From Victivallaceae bacterium (lineage in GTDB: Bacteria; Verrucomicrobiota; Lentisphaeria; Victivallales; Victivallaceae): a stretch of 56,146 bases of DNA. Below the pieces are notes generated by a model. The model did no database searches, had not been told where the DNA came from, and saw only the letters and a program-made list of their open reading frames with translations. Positions 16,047 to 24,364 of this stretch are shown in pieces (position 1 is the first letter of the stretch; every line of letters starts with the position of its first letter). The stretch lies in the NCBI GenBank assembly GCA_028718375.1, contig JAQULZ010000004.1, positions 1 to 56,146 on the forward strand, given 5' to 3'. The translations under genes were made by a program, and so were the position numbers.

Positions 16047-17168
16047 TTAATCTTTAGCGTTCGCTTGTTCTTTAAGCAGTTCAGGATTGATTTTTATCCG
16101 GACCTGCTGGCTGCCTTCGGTCCGGCCGGCAATAATATATTTCTGATCGATCTTATCGAGTACGTCGGACAGGGTATTATTGTAAAGCGCCATCAGTACG
16201 GTTTCCGGGTTGCGCCGGTATTCCTTATAAATCCGGTCGAAATAAACGCTGTCGGCCCGGGACTGGGAGACGACTTCAGTTTTATAAACCGTCGCATCGG
16301 CCAGAATCTGGGCGACCCGGGTTTGTACCGCGTTCTCTTCCCTGACCTGGTATTCCTTCGCCTTGTCCACCAGAGCGGCGGCGGCGGTGCCGGCATTGGT
16401 CACCGCCGTAAAAGCGTCCCGGGTGCTCAGCGGCGGCGCAACATTGTTCAAATCGAGACTGATGATCTTTATCCCGCAGCGCATCTGCGCCAGATTCTTG
16501 CAGAACAAATTGTAAACCCGGTCTTTGTAAGCCAGTTTCTGCCGGGTCAGAATCGCGTCCACTTTCATAGTGCCGGTCACCTGAATGACCGCATCGCGCA
16601 AAAAGGCGCCCAGCATCGTCTGGGGACCCCGGGTGCCCGGAATGTCTCCGGTCTCGATCTGGTCATCATCCAGGGGATTGGGCGGCCAGGAAGTGTTGAG
16701 ATAATAATCCTTGGGATTGACAATCTCGTAATTGATCACCCATTCCGTATGAATAATATTGGCGTCGCCGGTGATGAGATAGGCGTCCCGTCCCGGAACG
16801 AGCGGCTTGCCCTGCGGAACCGATCCCGGAACGGCGGGAGTTCTGGCCGGCATGAAATTGACTTTGAGTACCTGCCGGTTGGTCCGGAAAGTAATGAATT
16901 TATGGATGGGATAGGGCATAAACCAATGCCAGCCCTGATCGAAAGTATCGACATATTTCCCGAACCGCAGGACGATTACGGCTTCCTGGGATTTCTTGAC
17001 GTGGAAATAGCCTTCCAGAGTAAGGAAGCGGATCAGCATCCCGAGGATGATGATGACCAGAAACAGGAAAACGATCCGCAGACTTTTAACCAGCGATTTC
17101 AGACCGGCATCGTAAAGGCTGTCCTGCGGTTCCCGGGGATTATCGACAGTTGTATTTGAGTTATCCAT
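16047..17168 (-). CDS. SPFH/band-7 protein (HflK-like)
   Basis: A 373-residue SPFH protein with one transmembrane helix at about 31-50 and a cytosolic N-terminal tail. The band-7 domain begins EAVIVLRFGKYVDTFDQGWHW and continues through VNYEIVNPKDYY and GIKIISLDLNNV. A helical C-terminal part (about 255-350) is rich in alanine, glutamate and arginine. HflK and HflC in other bacteria form a membrane cage around the FtsH protease; whether this one does is unknown, as ftsH is not in the window. It is the third SPFH gene in a row, 18 bases after the second. Confidence 0.9.
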   Translation of the reverse strand: MDNSNTTVDNPREPQDSLYDAGLKSLVKSLRIVFLFLVIIILGMLIRFLTLEGYFHVKKSQEAVIVLRFGKYVDTFDQGWHWFMPYPIHKFITFRTNRQVLKVNFMPARTPAVPGSVPQGKPLVPGRDAYLITGDANIIHTEWVINYEIVNPKDYYLNTSWPPNPLDDDQIETGDIPGTRGPQTMLGAFLRDAVIQVTGTMKVDAILTRQKLAYKDRVYNLFCKNLAQMRCGIKIISLDLNNVAPPLSTRDAFTAVTNAGTAAAALVDKAKEYQVREENAVQTRVAQILADATVYKTEVVSQSRADSVYFDRIYKEYRRNPETVLMALYNNTLSDVLDKIDQKYIIAGRTEGSQQVRIKINPELLKEQANAKD

Positions 17169-17186
17169 GCGGCAATTCTCCGGCGG

Positions 17187-18122
17187 TCAGTTTTTCCGGG
17201 GTCCGGTAATTTGAAGCTGTTCGGCATTCAGCTTGAAAATATCGAACGGAGCGGAATTGGTATCGAGGATCAGCGTGGTTTTGGTTTTCATGATCGAACG
17301 CAGCGAATCAAGCTTGCGCAGGAAAGCCGCCAGTTCCGGGCTTTGCTTGTAAGTCGCATAGTATTTAGCCGCTTCCGCGTCCCCCTGAGCCCGAATCTCC
17401 TTGGCCTGCGCCGTGGCCTGCGCCAGGATGTCGTCGCGTTTGCGGTTGATGTCCGTCCGGATCCGCTGAGCCTCGCTCTTGCCTTCGGCCAGGAATTTTT
17501 CCGCTTCGACTTTGCGTTCCTGAATCATCCGGTCAAAGACGCTCTTGCTGATCGATTCGGGGATGTTCAGGGAATTGATCCCGACCGAGCGGATTTCAAT
17601 GCCGGAAGGCGCGGCCAGCGCGCTTACTTCCTTCCTGATTTCACCCTGAATCCGGGTGAGGCACATTTTTTTCGGGTCGACGTTGACCAATTGCCCGAAA
17701 TTATAACGGCCGAAAACTTCGAGCGCGGTGCCGCGCATCCAGTTGTTGAGCTGGGCCTCGCCCTTGCGGATGGTCACGAACGAACTGTAAAATTTTTTCG
17801 CATCGGCAATGCGGTAATTGACGAAAATACTGACGATGATATTCTGATTGTCCCGGGTGGTGGTTTCCTGGCCGTCTTTGCCGATCGTTCCGGAAAAACA
17901 GCGGTAACGGCGGTCAAAGCGGTACACTTCCTGGATCGGGTAAGGCCATCTGAGGTGCAGACCCGGTTCCACAGGTTTATCACTCGGGGTGCCGAGGGTG
18001 GTTACTATCGCGGTCTCGGTTTCTTCGATCTGAAACGTGAATATCGCAATCAGAAAAAACGAGGCGACGACAATCCCCAGCAGTAAAGTCGGCCAATGGG
18101 TGAAAAACTTGCTTTTTGTCAT
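17187..18122 (-). CDS. SPFH/band-7 protein (HflC-like)
   Basis: This protein has 311 residues, the size of HflC. It has one N-terminal helix (about 11-30), then the band-7 domain starting ETAIVTTLGTPSDKPVEPGL and containing HLRWPYPIQEVYRFDRRYR and GIEIRSVGINSLNIPE. The coiled C-terminal part has the HflC-like pattern EGKSEAQRIRTDINRKRDDI followed by AKEIRAQGDAEAAKYYATYK. The start has a strong AAGGAG. It lies between a large 7-TM SPFH protein and an HflK-like one, so the three probably assemble together. Confidence 0.92.
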   Translation of the reverse strand: MTKSKFFTHWPTLLLGIVVASFFLIAIFTFQIEETETAIVTTLGTPSDKPVEPGLHLRWPYPIQEVYRFDRRYRCFSGTIGKDGQETTTRDNQNIIVSIFVNYRIADAKKFYSSFVTIRKGEAQLNNWMRGTALEVFGRYNFGQLVNVDPKKMCLTRIQGEIRKEVSALAAPSGIEIRSVGINSLNIPESISKSVFDRMIQERKVEAEKFLAEGKSEAQRIRTDINRKRDDILAQATAQAKEIRAQGDAEAAKYYATYKQSPELAAFLRKLDSLRSIMKTKTTLILDTNSAPFDIFKLNAEQLQITGPRKN

Positions 18123-18156
18123 GAGTTTCAGACTCCTTAATTATATGAATTCGTTT

Positions 18157-20142
18157 TTACTTCGGGGTGATGTTTCCGAGATCCGCATCGATCAGGTCGA
18201 GCCGCTGTTTCTGTTCAAAATTCAATTCATAAATCTGATACGGCATCGAAGCGCTGACAATAAATTTACGAATCTCGGCAGTGTCTTTTTCGAGAAAATC
18301 CAGATAAGTGCGCAGCTTGTAAATGCCCGGCATGATCTCAAAGGCTTTCAACTGTTTTCCGAATCGTTCGCTTTCCGCTCTGGCCACGGTTTTTACCCGG
18401 TACTGATAAGCCTGGGCGATCGCCAGGATGTTCGCTTTCTGGGATTGAATCACCGGCAGCGTGCTGGCCCGGTAAGCTTTCGCCTCCAGAATCCTGGTTT
18501 CCCGGTTTTCGAGGGCTTCGATGACCTTCTGGAAGCTCTGAGAAACGTCGCCCACCGGGGGATGAACGTCGAGCAGATTTACCCGGATGATCTCCACGCC
18601 CAACTCAATATCGTCGACCGCCTGCTGGATTCGCGCCTGCAGCGTTTCCGAAGCCTGATGCCGGGCATAAGACATGACCGACATGAAATCGACGCTGGCG
18701 AAATAGCGGGTCACTTCCATTTCCCCGATATTCTTGAGGATTTGCGCCGCGTCGCGGTACTGGTAAGCAAAATTGATCAGCTGCTCTTTTTTTATGCGGT
18801 ATTGAATGGGGAGGGACGCTCCCAGAAATGAAACCGGAGTGGCGTTACTCGGCGTCAGCCGGTACTTTTCCTCCGAAAAGGCTTTTCTCCGCGTTTCTTT
18901 GGCCACCGCCTCGGCGAAAGCCGCATTGGGTTTTACCGCCACCAGGTATTTGGCTTCCTTGCCGTAATGTTCTTTGGTCCACAGAATGATGCGCGGCAGT
19001 ATTTTCTTACCGCCGGGGTCAGTCATTTCCGGCCCCGCCAGCACCTGGTGAATTTCGGAACAGGAGTAGCGGGCAATTTTTCCGAACGGATAGGGCAAGG
19101 AAAGGTAAACCCCCGGCGGCAATTGTTTTTCGCTGACGATCCGGCCGAACCGCTGCCGGATGCCGACTTCGTTGGGGCCGACTTCCTGAATGCAGGTAAA
19201 AGCCCATAAAATCATTGCCCACACGATCAACAGCGGAAACAGGGCTTTTTCCAGAAACCGGTAAATCCAGGTACCGGAAACCTTGAATCCGAACTGATAA
19301 TCGAGAGTGTCGGCGATATTGCGCATGACTCCGCCCGGCTCGGTGAACAACGCGAGCAGGCGGCTTTCGAAGACCGGGCGGGGTTCTTCCAGGGTGCGGG
19401 GGCGATAAAATTCCACTACCAGATTGAAAATGAATTCAGCGCCCAGCACCATATAGATGACGATCACGGTGCGGGAAGTGTAATAATCCGCCTGCGGCAG
19501 GAATCTGGCGGACACCAGCGTGGCGGCCCCGGCCGCGAGCAGCACGACGGATCCCAGGATCAGCCAGGCGCCGAGCGGCTGCAGCCAACGGAAAGTCTTA
19601 GTACGCGACTGTCCGATCAGGAACGCGCCGGAGAAAATGCTGATCAGCATAAAAATACCCGCCACGAAAGCGGAAAGATTGGCGTCCGGAGGGATAATCT
19701 TCATGCCTTCCGGCCTGGCGTTCCAGGCCGAATAGAAGCCGGTCACAATCGCCGCCAGAATTATCACCCCCAGTGAAGCCAGCACATACGGGGCGTAGCG
19801 CTTGTAATTCTCGAAGGAACGGCCGGCGGTAAAGCGGACATCTTCCTCGATGCTCAGCAGGCTGCTCTGCTTGCGGTTGGCCAGCAGCAGTTTTTCTTCT
19901 TCCTCCTGGGCCGCGGCCGTCGACATCAAACCGTAAATCATCGCACTGAACGCGAACAACGCAGCCAGGGTATAAGGCAATACCGCCAGACTGAAAGTAT
20001 CCGAACCGGCAAAATTCGCGGAAATTCCGAGGATTAATATCAGAATGGCGAGCAGGAGGGCGCCGCTGCCGCCGAGGACGGATAATTTGGTCAGCAGCCT
20101 GGAATTATCGACTTCCCGGTCAAGGTTCTGTTTATCCACCAT
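18157..20142 (-). CDS. SPFH/band-7 protein with multi-span N-terminal domain
   Basis: ATG 20142, with GAGGT six bases upstream, gives 661 residues. About 290 residues with six hydrophobic helices (near 20-43, 50-75, 117-140, 153-175, 187-210 and 218-243) come first. A seventh helix (about 293-315) leads into a band-7 domain starting VGPNEVGIRQRFGRIVSEKQ. The rest follows HflK (IELGVEIIRVNLLDVHPPVG), with a helical arm up to about residue 600. The usual HflK has a single helix, so the N-terminal membrane domain is the odd feature. It is the promoter-proximal gene of a six-gene unit. Its role may be to link an SPFH cage to the metal pump and ABC ATPase encoded downstream, which is an inference. 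Confidence 0.88.
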   Translation of the reverse strand: MVDKQNLDREVDNSRLLTKLSVLGGSGALLLAILILILGISANFAGSDTFSLAVLPYTLAALFAFSAMIYGLMSTAAAQEEEEKLLLANRKQSSLLSIEEDVRFTAGRSFENYKRYAPYVLASLGVIILAAIVTGFYSAWNARPEGMKIIPPDANLSAFVAGIFMLISIFSGAFLIGQSRTKTFRWLQPLGAWLILGSVVLLAAGAATLVSARFLPQADYYTSRTVIVIYMVLGAEFIFNLVVEFYRPRTLEEPRPVFESRLLALFTEPGGVMRNIADTLDYQFGFKVSGTWIYRFLEKALFPLLIVWAMILWAFTCIQEVGPNEVGIRQRFGRIVSEKQLPPGVYLSLPYPFGKIARYSCSEIHQVLAGPEMTDPGGKKILPRIILWTKEHYGKEAKYLVAVKPNAAFAEAVAKETRRKAFSEEKYRLTPSNATPVSFLGASLPIQYRIKKEQLINFAYQYRDAAQILKNIGEMEVTRYFASVDFMSVMSYARHQASETLQARIQQAVDDIELGVEIIRVNLLDVHPPVGDVSQSFQKVIEALENRETRILEAKAYRASTLPVIQSQKANILAIAQAYQYRVKTVARAESERFGKQLKAFEIMPGIYKLRTYLDFLEKDTAEIRKFIVSASMPYQIYELNFEQKQRLDLIDADLGNITPK

Positions 20143-20189
20143 CAATCGACCTCTGTTTATCGGATTGAATTGCAATTCATAGTCCAAAT

Positions 20190-20218
20190 AAAATATCACC
20201 CTAAACCAGCAAGAGCAA
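20190..20218 (-). promoter_or_regulatory. Candidate promoter of the SPFH operon
   Basis: On the minus strand TTGCTC (complement of 20213-20218) and TATTTT (complement of 20190-20195) are 17 bases apart and lie about 50 bases before the first SPFH start. Three 9-bp direct repeats lie just upstream of the -35 box. Confidence 0.45.
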
Positions 20219-20235
20219 ATGGTTTTATTTAAAAA

Positions 20236-20262
20236 AAACGGATGAAACGGATAAAACGGACG
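20236..20262. repeat. Three tandem 9-bp repeats (AAACGGAyr) between divergent genes
   Basis: AAACGGATG (20236-20244), AAACGGATA (20245-20253) and AAACGGACG (20254-20262) follow each other without a gap. They sit between the start of the SPFH operon and leuA, about 18 bases upstream of the candidate SPFH -35 box. The regular spacing suggests a transcription factor site, although slippage-made repetition is also possible. Confidence 0.6.
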
Positions 20263-20339
20263 TTTTTTTTGAAAGCCGCTGGCGTTTTAAGAAAGCCGCG
20301 GTATAGTAATTCGAAACGGCATTCTGGAATCGACGAAAA

Positions 20340-20423
20340 ATGGATATCGACAGCAAACGCATACCTGGAGGCAAAACTCAGCGCCGGAACCGGCTGCTGG
20401 GTGCTTTAGCTGCCTGGCTCTAA
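20340..20423 (+). other. Possible 27-codon leader peptide upstream of leuA
   Basis: ATG at 20340 opens a 27-codon frame whose end reads NRLLGALAAWL, four leucines in the last nine residues. A hairpin CAGCGCCGG-AA-CCGGCTGCTG overlaps it. This resembles leucine-operon attenuation leaders, but there is no good ribosome site and no T-run terminator before leuA, so the call is weak. The rest of the 20219-20487 gap shows only the 9-bp repeats and a possible -10 box TATAGT at 20302-20307. Confidence 0.25.
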
Positions 20424-20487
20424 ACCGTCTTATCCTGCTCGCTTTAGCAAAAACTGACTGTATTCCCTGTTTTTGGAGTAAAATATT

Positions 20488-22170
20488 ATGACCTATCCTA
20501 AATATACCTATCCCGAACCGATAGCCCTCAAAGACCGGCAGTGGCCGGACCGAAAAATTGAACAGGCGCCGATCTGGTCGTCAGTCGATCTGCGCGACGG
20601 CAACCAGGCCCTGCCGATGCCGATGCCGCCGCAAACCAAACTCGAATATTTCCGGATGCTCGTCCGGACGGGATTCAAGGAAATAGAAGTCGGCTTTCCT
20701 TCGGCGTCCCAGGACGATTTCGATTTCATCCGCACCCTGATCGAAGGCGGCCATATTCCGGACGGCGTCCGGATTGCGGTGCTGACCCAGGCCCGGCGGC
20801 ATTTGATCGAGCGCACCGTCGAATCCCTGAAAGGCGTCCGGCAGGCGCTGCTCCATTGTTACGTGGCGGTCTCCGACCTTCACGGCCGGGTCGTGTTCGG
20901 GCGCAACCGGGCGGGGGTCCGGCAACTGGCCGTCGACGGCACCCGCATGGTAAAGGAAGCAATCCACGCCGCCGGCCTCGAAAAGCGGGTGGCGTACGAA
21001 TTTTCCCCGGAAGAATTCACCGACACTGGGCTGGATTTTGCGCTCGAGGTCTGCACGGCGGTGAAGGAGACCTGGGGCAAGTCCCGGAAAAATGATTTCA
21101 TTCTGAATCTGCCCGCGACCGTCGAGCGCCGCCCGCCTTATCAGTACGCGGATATGATCGAGTATTTCTGCCGCCAGTATCCTTATCGCGCGGAAACCAC
21201 GCTCAGCATTCACGCTCATAACGACCAGGGCTGCGCGGTGGCGGCCAGCGAAATGGCCCTCCTTGCCGGGGCGGAGCGGGCGGAAGGGACGATTTTCGGG
21301 CATGGGGAACGCACCGGCAATCTGGATATTGTCGTGCTGGCGCTGAATTTTCTTTCCCGCGGGATCGACATCGGACTGGATTTCTCGAACCTGCCCGAAA
21401 TCATCAGGTGCGTCGAAACGGCTTCCGGCCTGGACGTCCATGCCCGGCATCCTTATGCCGGGCAACTGGCGTTCACCGCTTTTTCCGGTTCCCACCAGGA
21501 CGCCATCCGCAAGGGCATGGACGTCAGGCAGGAAAGCGCCGAATATTTCAAACAGGGCTGGAAAGTGCCGTATCTGCACCTCGATCCCGCCGATATCGGA
21601 CGGACTTACGAAAAACTCATCCGGATCAACAGTCAGTCGGGCAAGGGCGGCATCGCGTTCGTGCTGGAAAAAGAATTCGGCATTTATCCGCCGAAGCCGA
21701 TGCACCCCGAAATCGGGGCGGAAGTTCAGCACTACCTGGACGAAAAGGGCGGCGAAATCGATGCCGCCGAACTGCTGGAAATCTTCAACCGCCGCTTCGT
21801 CAATCTGAGCGGCAGATACGCGCTGGTCAAATGCGACCGCCGGCTGCTGGCCGAAGACTCGATTGAAATGACCGTCGAAATCACGATTGACGGACGGCCG
21901 CACCGGCTGGAAGGACGCGGCAACGGTCCGTTGTCCGCGATCACCCATGCGCTGCAGCACTGCCCGGAAATCCCGGCCTTCAAGTTGGAGGATTTTTCGG
22001 AAAAGACCATGGGGCACGACGCCGACGCCCAGGCAATTGCGTTCGTGGGGGTCCGGCATCTGGCTTCCGGGCAACTGGTGTACGGCGCCGGCGAACATTC
22101 GAATATCGACCGCGCCGCGACCACCGCGTTGTTCAACGCCCTGAACCGCATGGCGGCAAAGCTCAACTAA
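20488..22170 (+). CDS. leuA: 2-isopropylmalate synthase
   Basis: LeuA condenses acetyl-CoA with 2-ketoisovalerate, the first committed step of leucine synthesis. The 560 residues match the shorter actinobacterial-type enzyme (LeuA type 2). The catalytic barrel starts SSVDLRDGNQAL (31-42), with the metal-binding HAHNDQGCAVA and the HGERTGN loop. The C-terminal third (from about residue 430) is the LeuA regulatory domain, which binds leucine in the family, ending with GQLVYGAGEHSNIDRAAT. ATG 20488 follows a GGAGT site. No other leucine genes are near. The carboxypeptidase gene starts 20 bases after its stop. Confidence 0.95.
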   Translation: MTYPKYTYPEPIALKDRQWPDRKIEQAPIWSSVDLRDGNQALPMPMPPQTKLEYFRMLVRTGFKEIEVGFPSASQDDFDFIRTLIEGGHIPDGVRIAVLTQARRHLIERTVESLKGVRQALLHCYVAVSDLHGRVVFGRNRAGVRQLAVDGTRMVKEAIHAAGLEKRVAYEFSPEEFTDTGLDFALEVCTAVKETWGKSRKNDFILNLPATVERRPPYQYADMIEYFCRQYPYRAETTLSIHAHNDQGCAVAASEMALLAGAERAEGTIFGHGERTGNLDIVVLALNFLSRGIDIGLDFSNLPEIIRCVETASGLDVHARHPYAGQLAFTAFSGSHQDAIRKGMDVRQESAEYFKQGWKVPYLHLDPADIGRTYEKLIRINSQSGKGGIAFVLEKEFGIYPPKPMHPEIGAEVQHYLDEKGGEIDAAELLEIFNRRFVNLSGRYALVKCDRRLLAEDSIEMTVEITIDGRPHRLEGRGNGPLSAITHALQHCPEIPAFKLEDFSEKTMGHDADAQAIAFVGVRHLASGQLVYGAGEHSNIDRAATTALFNALNRMAAKLN

Positions 22171-22190
22171 AAAGCAAGGAACCGGTATAA

Positions 22191-23267
22191 ATGAAGAAAT
22201 ATATTACTGTCGCAATAATCCTGGTGACGGTGATTGCCGTTCACATTTTCTTTATCGCGCCACTGTTTTCCTCAAAACCGGAATCGCCGCCGGCGGCGGC
22301 CAAACCTCCGCTGCCGGACGCCGCTGCAGCTCCCGTAACTCCGGTCCGCCGGAGTTACAAGGTACCTTCCCGTAATCCCTGTTTCGGGAAATTCTTCAAT
22401 TACCGCCGGGCGGTGTGGGATAATCATCTGCCGGTTCCGGGCTGCCGGGACGCCCAAAGCGGCATCCTGGTCGACCTCGATACCCATAACGTGCTGTGGG
22501 CCAAAAATCCGCGCACCGGAGTACCGATCGCTTCGATGACCAAGATGATGACTTTACTGCTGGCTTTCGAAGCGCTGGACCACCGTTCCGGGCTGAAACT
22601 GGATACGCCGGTAAAAGTAAGCGCCGCCGCCGCCGCCATCGGCGGTTCCCAGGTTTATCTGGACGCCCGCGAAACTCACTCCTTTGGAGAACTGCTTAAA
22701 ACCATGGCGGTCAAAAGCGCCAATGACTCGGCTTATCTGATCGCGGAATATTTAGGTGACGGCGACCTGGCCGCTTTCGTCAACGACATGAATGCGCACG
22801 CCTACCGGTTGCGGATGCCGAATACCGACTTCATCAATGCGCACGGGCTGCCGGCCGATAACGGGAGCGATTCGGTCAGCAGTCCCGAAGGGCTGGTTAT
22901 CCTGGCCGAACAGTTGCTGCAATATCCCCTGCTGGTAAAATGGACTTCGACCCGGCAGGATTATTTCCGCCCCGCAGGCAACCCGCACCGCCAGTTGCTG
23001 ACCAACACCAATCGCCTGGTCGGCAAGTGCCCCGGCGTCAACGGGCTGAAAACCGGCTACACCAAGGTCGCCGGTTTCTGTATTACCGCGACCTGCCTGC
23101 GTAACGGCAAACGGCTGGCGGCCGTAGTCACCGGGTTCAAAAGCTCAAAAGCGCGCAATGCCTTCGTAAGCCGGCTGCTTGACTGGGGCTATCGGCAGGT
23201 CGCCGCAACCGGTAAATCATCCGGACCCGGAAAAACTCCGAAAAAGAATCAAACCGTTCCGAAGTAA
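22191..23267 (+). CDS. D-alanyl-D-alanine carboxypeptidase (PBP5/6 family)
   Basis: This serine peptidase trims the terminal D-alanine from peptidoglycan stem peptides in the periplasm. The protein has 358 residues. A hydrophobic N-terminal segment (about 5-27) followed by a proline/alanine linker anchors or exports it. Active-site motifs are Ser115-x-x-Lys118 in IASMTKMM, SAN at 176-178 and KTG in VNGLKTGYTK. The protein stops soon after the catalytic domain, without the C-terminal beta domain and amphipathic helix of E. coli PBP5, so the N-terminal segment is probably the membrane anchor. ATG 22191 has AAGGAA upstream; it may be translated from the leuA transcript. Confidence 0.92.
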   Translation: MKKYITVAIILVTVIAVHIFFIAPLFSSKPESPPAAAKPPLPDAAAAPVTPVRRSYKVPSRNPCFGKFFNYRRAVWDNHLPVPGCRDAQSGILVDLDTHNVLWAKNPRTGVPIASMTKMMTLLLAFEALDHRSGLKLDTPVKVSAAAAAIGGSQVYLDARETHSFGELLKTMAVKSANDSAYLIAEYLGDGDLAAFVNDMNAHAYRLRMPNTDFINAHGLPADNGSDSVSSPEGLVILAEQLLQYPLLVKWTSTRQDYFRPAGNPHRQLLTNTNRLVGKCPGVNGLKTGYTKVAGFCITATCLRNGKRLAAVVTGFKSSKARNAFVSRLLDWGYRQVAATGKSSGPGKTPKKNQTVPK

Positions 23268-23358
23268 CCGGAAATAAAACGGTTTTCCCGATTTGTTTTT
23301 TGCCATACCCGGACTACTTTATTAATAGTCAACGGGTCGTAAACCAGGGAGAAGGCAG

Positions 23359-24360
23359 ATGATAAAACGGTTGATCGGAAAAAAGAAATTGTTCATTTTT
23401 TCCGCCAGCTTTTTATTCCTCCTGATGGTAGCTGTCATTTACGGGGCGCTGTTGCAGAAATATAAAATCTTTCCCTATAACAGCGTAAAAGCATTGTACG
23501 AGGTTTTAGGCAATGAGGAAGCAGGTCCCTGGTCGATCGGAATTTATGAAGGAACTTCACCGTTCGATCTGGTTTCTCCCCCGGATATCGCCAATCCGGT
23601 CTTAACCGGGCAAACCTGCAGCGATGCACTGTTTGTCGCCGATCCGTTCATAGCAGTCCGAGACGAGAAGTTTTATCTGTTTTTCGAACGGGTGAACAAA
23701 GCCGACAATAAAGGGGATATCGCCTATGCAGAAAGTCCGGACGCCCGGCATTGGGAATATAAAGGGATCGTCATCTCGGAAAAATTTCATCTGTCGTATC
23801 CCTATGTGTTCGCCTGGAAAGGGGATTATTATCTGATTGCGGAAAGCCATCATGACCTGTCGGTGCGGCTGTACCAGGCGGAAAAGTTCCCTGACCGCTG
23901 GAAATACGTCAAAAACCTGTTATCCGGTTATTCTTTTGTGGATCCTTCGATTTTCCGCTATAACAACAAATGGTGGATGTTCGTCAGCACGCCCGCCTCC
24001 AATATTATGAATCTTTATTATTCGGACGACTTGCTGGGCCGGTGGAAACCCCATCCGATGAACCCCATCATAAAATTCGACGAACATACTTCGCGGTGCG
24101 GGGGACGAGTGATTATTTATCACGGCAAACCGCTGCGGTTCGCCCAGGATGACGCGCCCTATTACGGAATCCGGATCTGGGCGTTTGAAATAACCGAACT
24201 GTCCGAAACCAAATACGCCGAAAAACCCGCTTCCAAAAAACCAATTGTGACCCGCAGCGGCAAAGGCTGGAATGCGGCGGGCATGCATCATGTGGATTTG
24301 CATCAGCTAAAGGGTAAATGGATCGCCGCTGTGGACGGCAAGTCCCAGCAGGAAGATTGA
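23359..24360 (+). CDS. Membrane-anchored five-bladed glycan enzyme (GINT1 N-terminal-like domain)
   Basis: The protein has 333 residues: an N-terminal membrane helix at about 10-31, then a single domain. Repeated motifs such as ADPFIAVRDEKFYLFFE, DIAYAESPDARHWEYKG, LSYPYVFAWKGDYYLIAE and FVDPSIFRYNNKWWMFV show the five-bladed propeller pattern of GH43/GH68-like domains. They recall the domain also found at the N-terminus of plant glucosamine inositolphosphorylceramide transferases. In bacteria this domain often sits in polysaccharide loci. Its exact reaction is unknown. The start follows GGGAGAAGG. The gene converges on the pilin-like gene with 4 bases between stops. Confidence 0.7.
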   Translation: MIKRLIGKKKLFIFSASFLFLLMVAVIYGALLQKYKIFPYNSVKALYEVLGNEEAGPWSIGIYEGTSPFDLVSPPDIANPVLTGQTCSDALFVADPFIAVRDEKFYLFFERVNKADNKGDIAYAESPDARHWEYKGIVISEKFHLSYPYVFAWKGDYYLIAESHHDLSVRLYQAEKFPDRWKYVKNLLSGYSFVDPSIFRYNNKWWMFVSTPASNIMNLYYSDDLLGRWKPHPMNPIIKFDEHTSRCGGRVIIYHGKPLRFAQDDAPYYGIRIWAFEITELSETKYAEKPASKKPIVTRSGKGWNAAGMHHVDLHQLKGKWIAAVDGKSQQED

Positions 24361-24364
24361 CTGG

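Noticed and set aside
20264..20487. T-box riboswitch before leuA
   Set aside because: No specifier stem, AG-bulge or T-box core sequence is visible.
20581..22098. A 505-codon open frame opposite leuA
   Set aside because: The leuA reading is certain, and the opposite frame has no family match or start signal.
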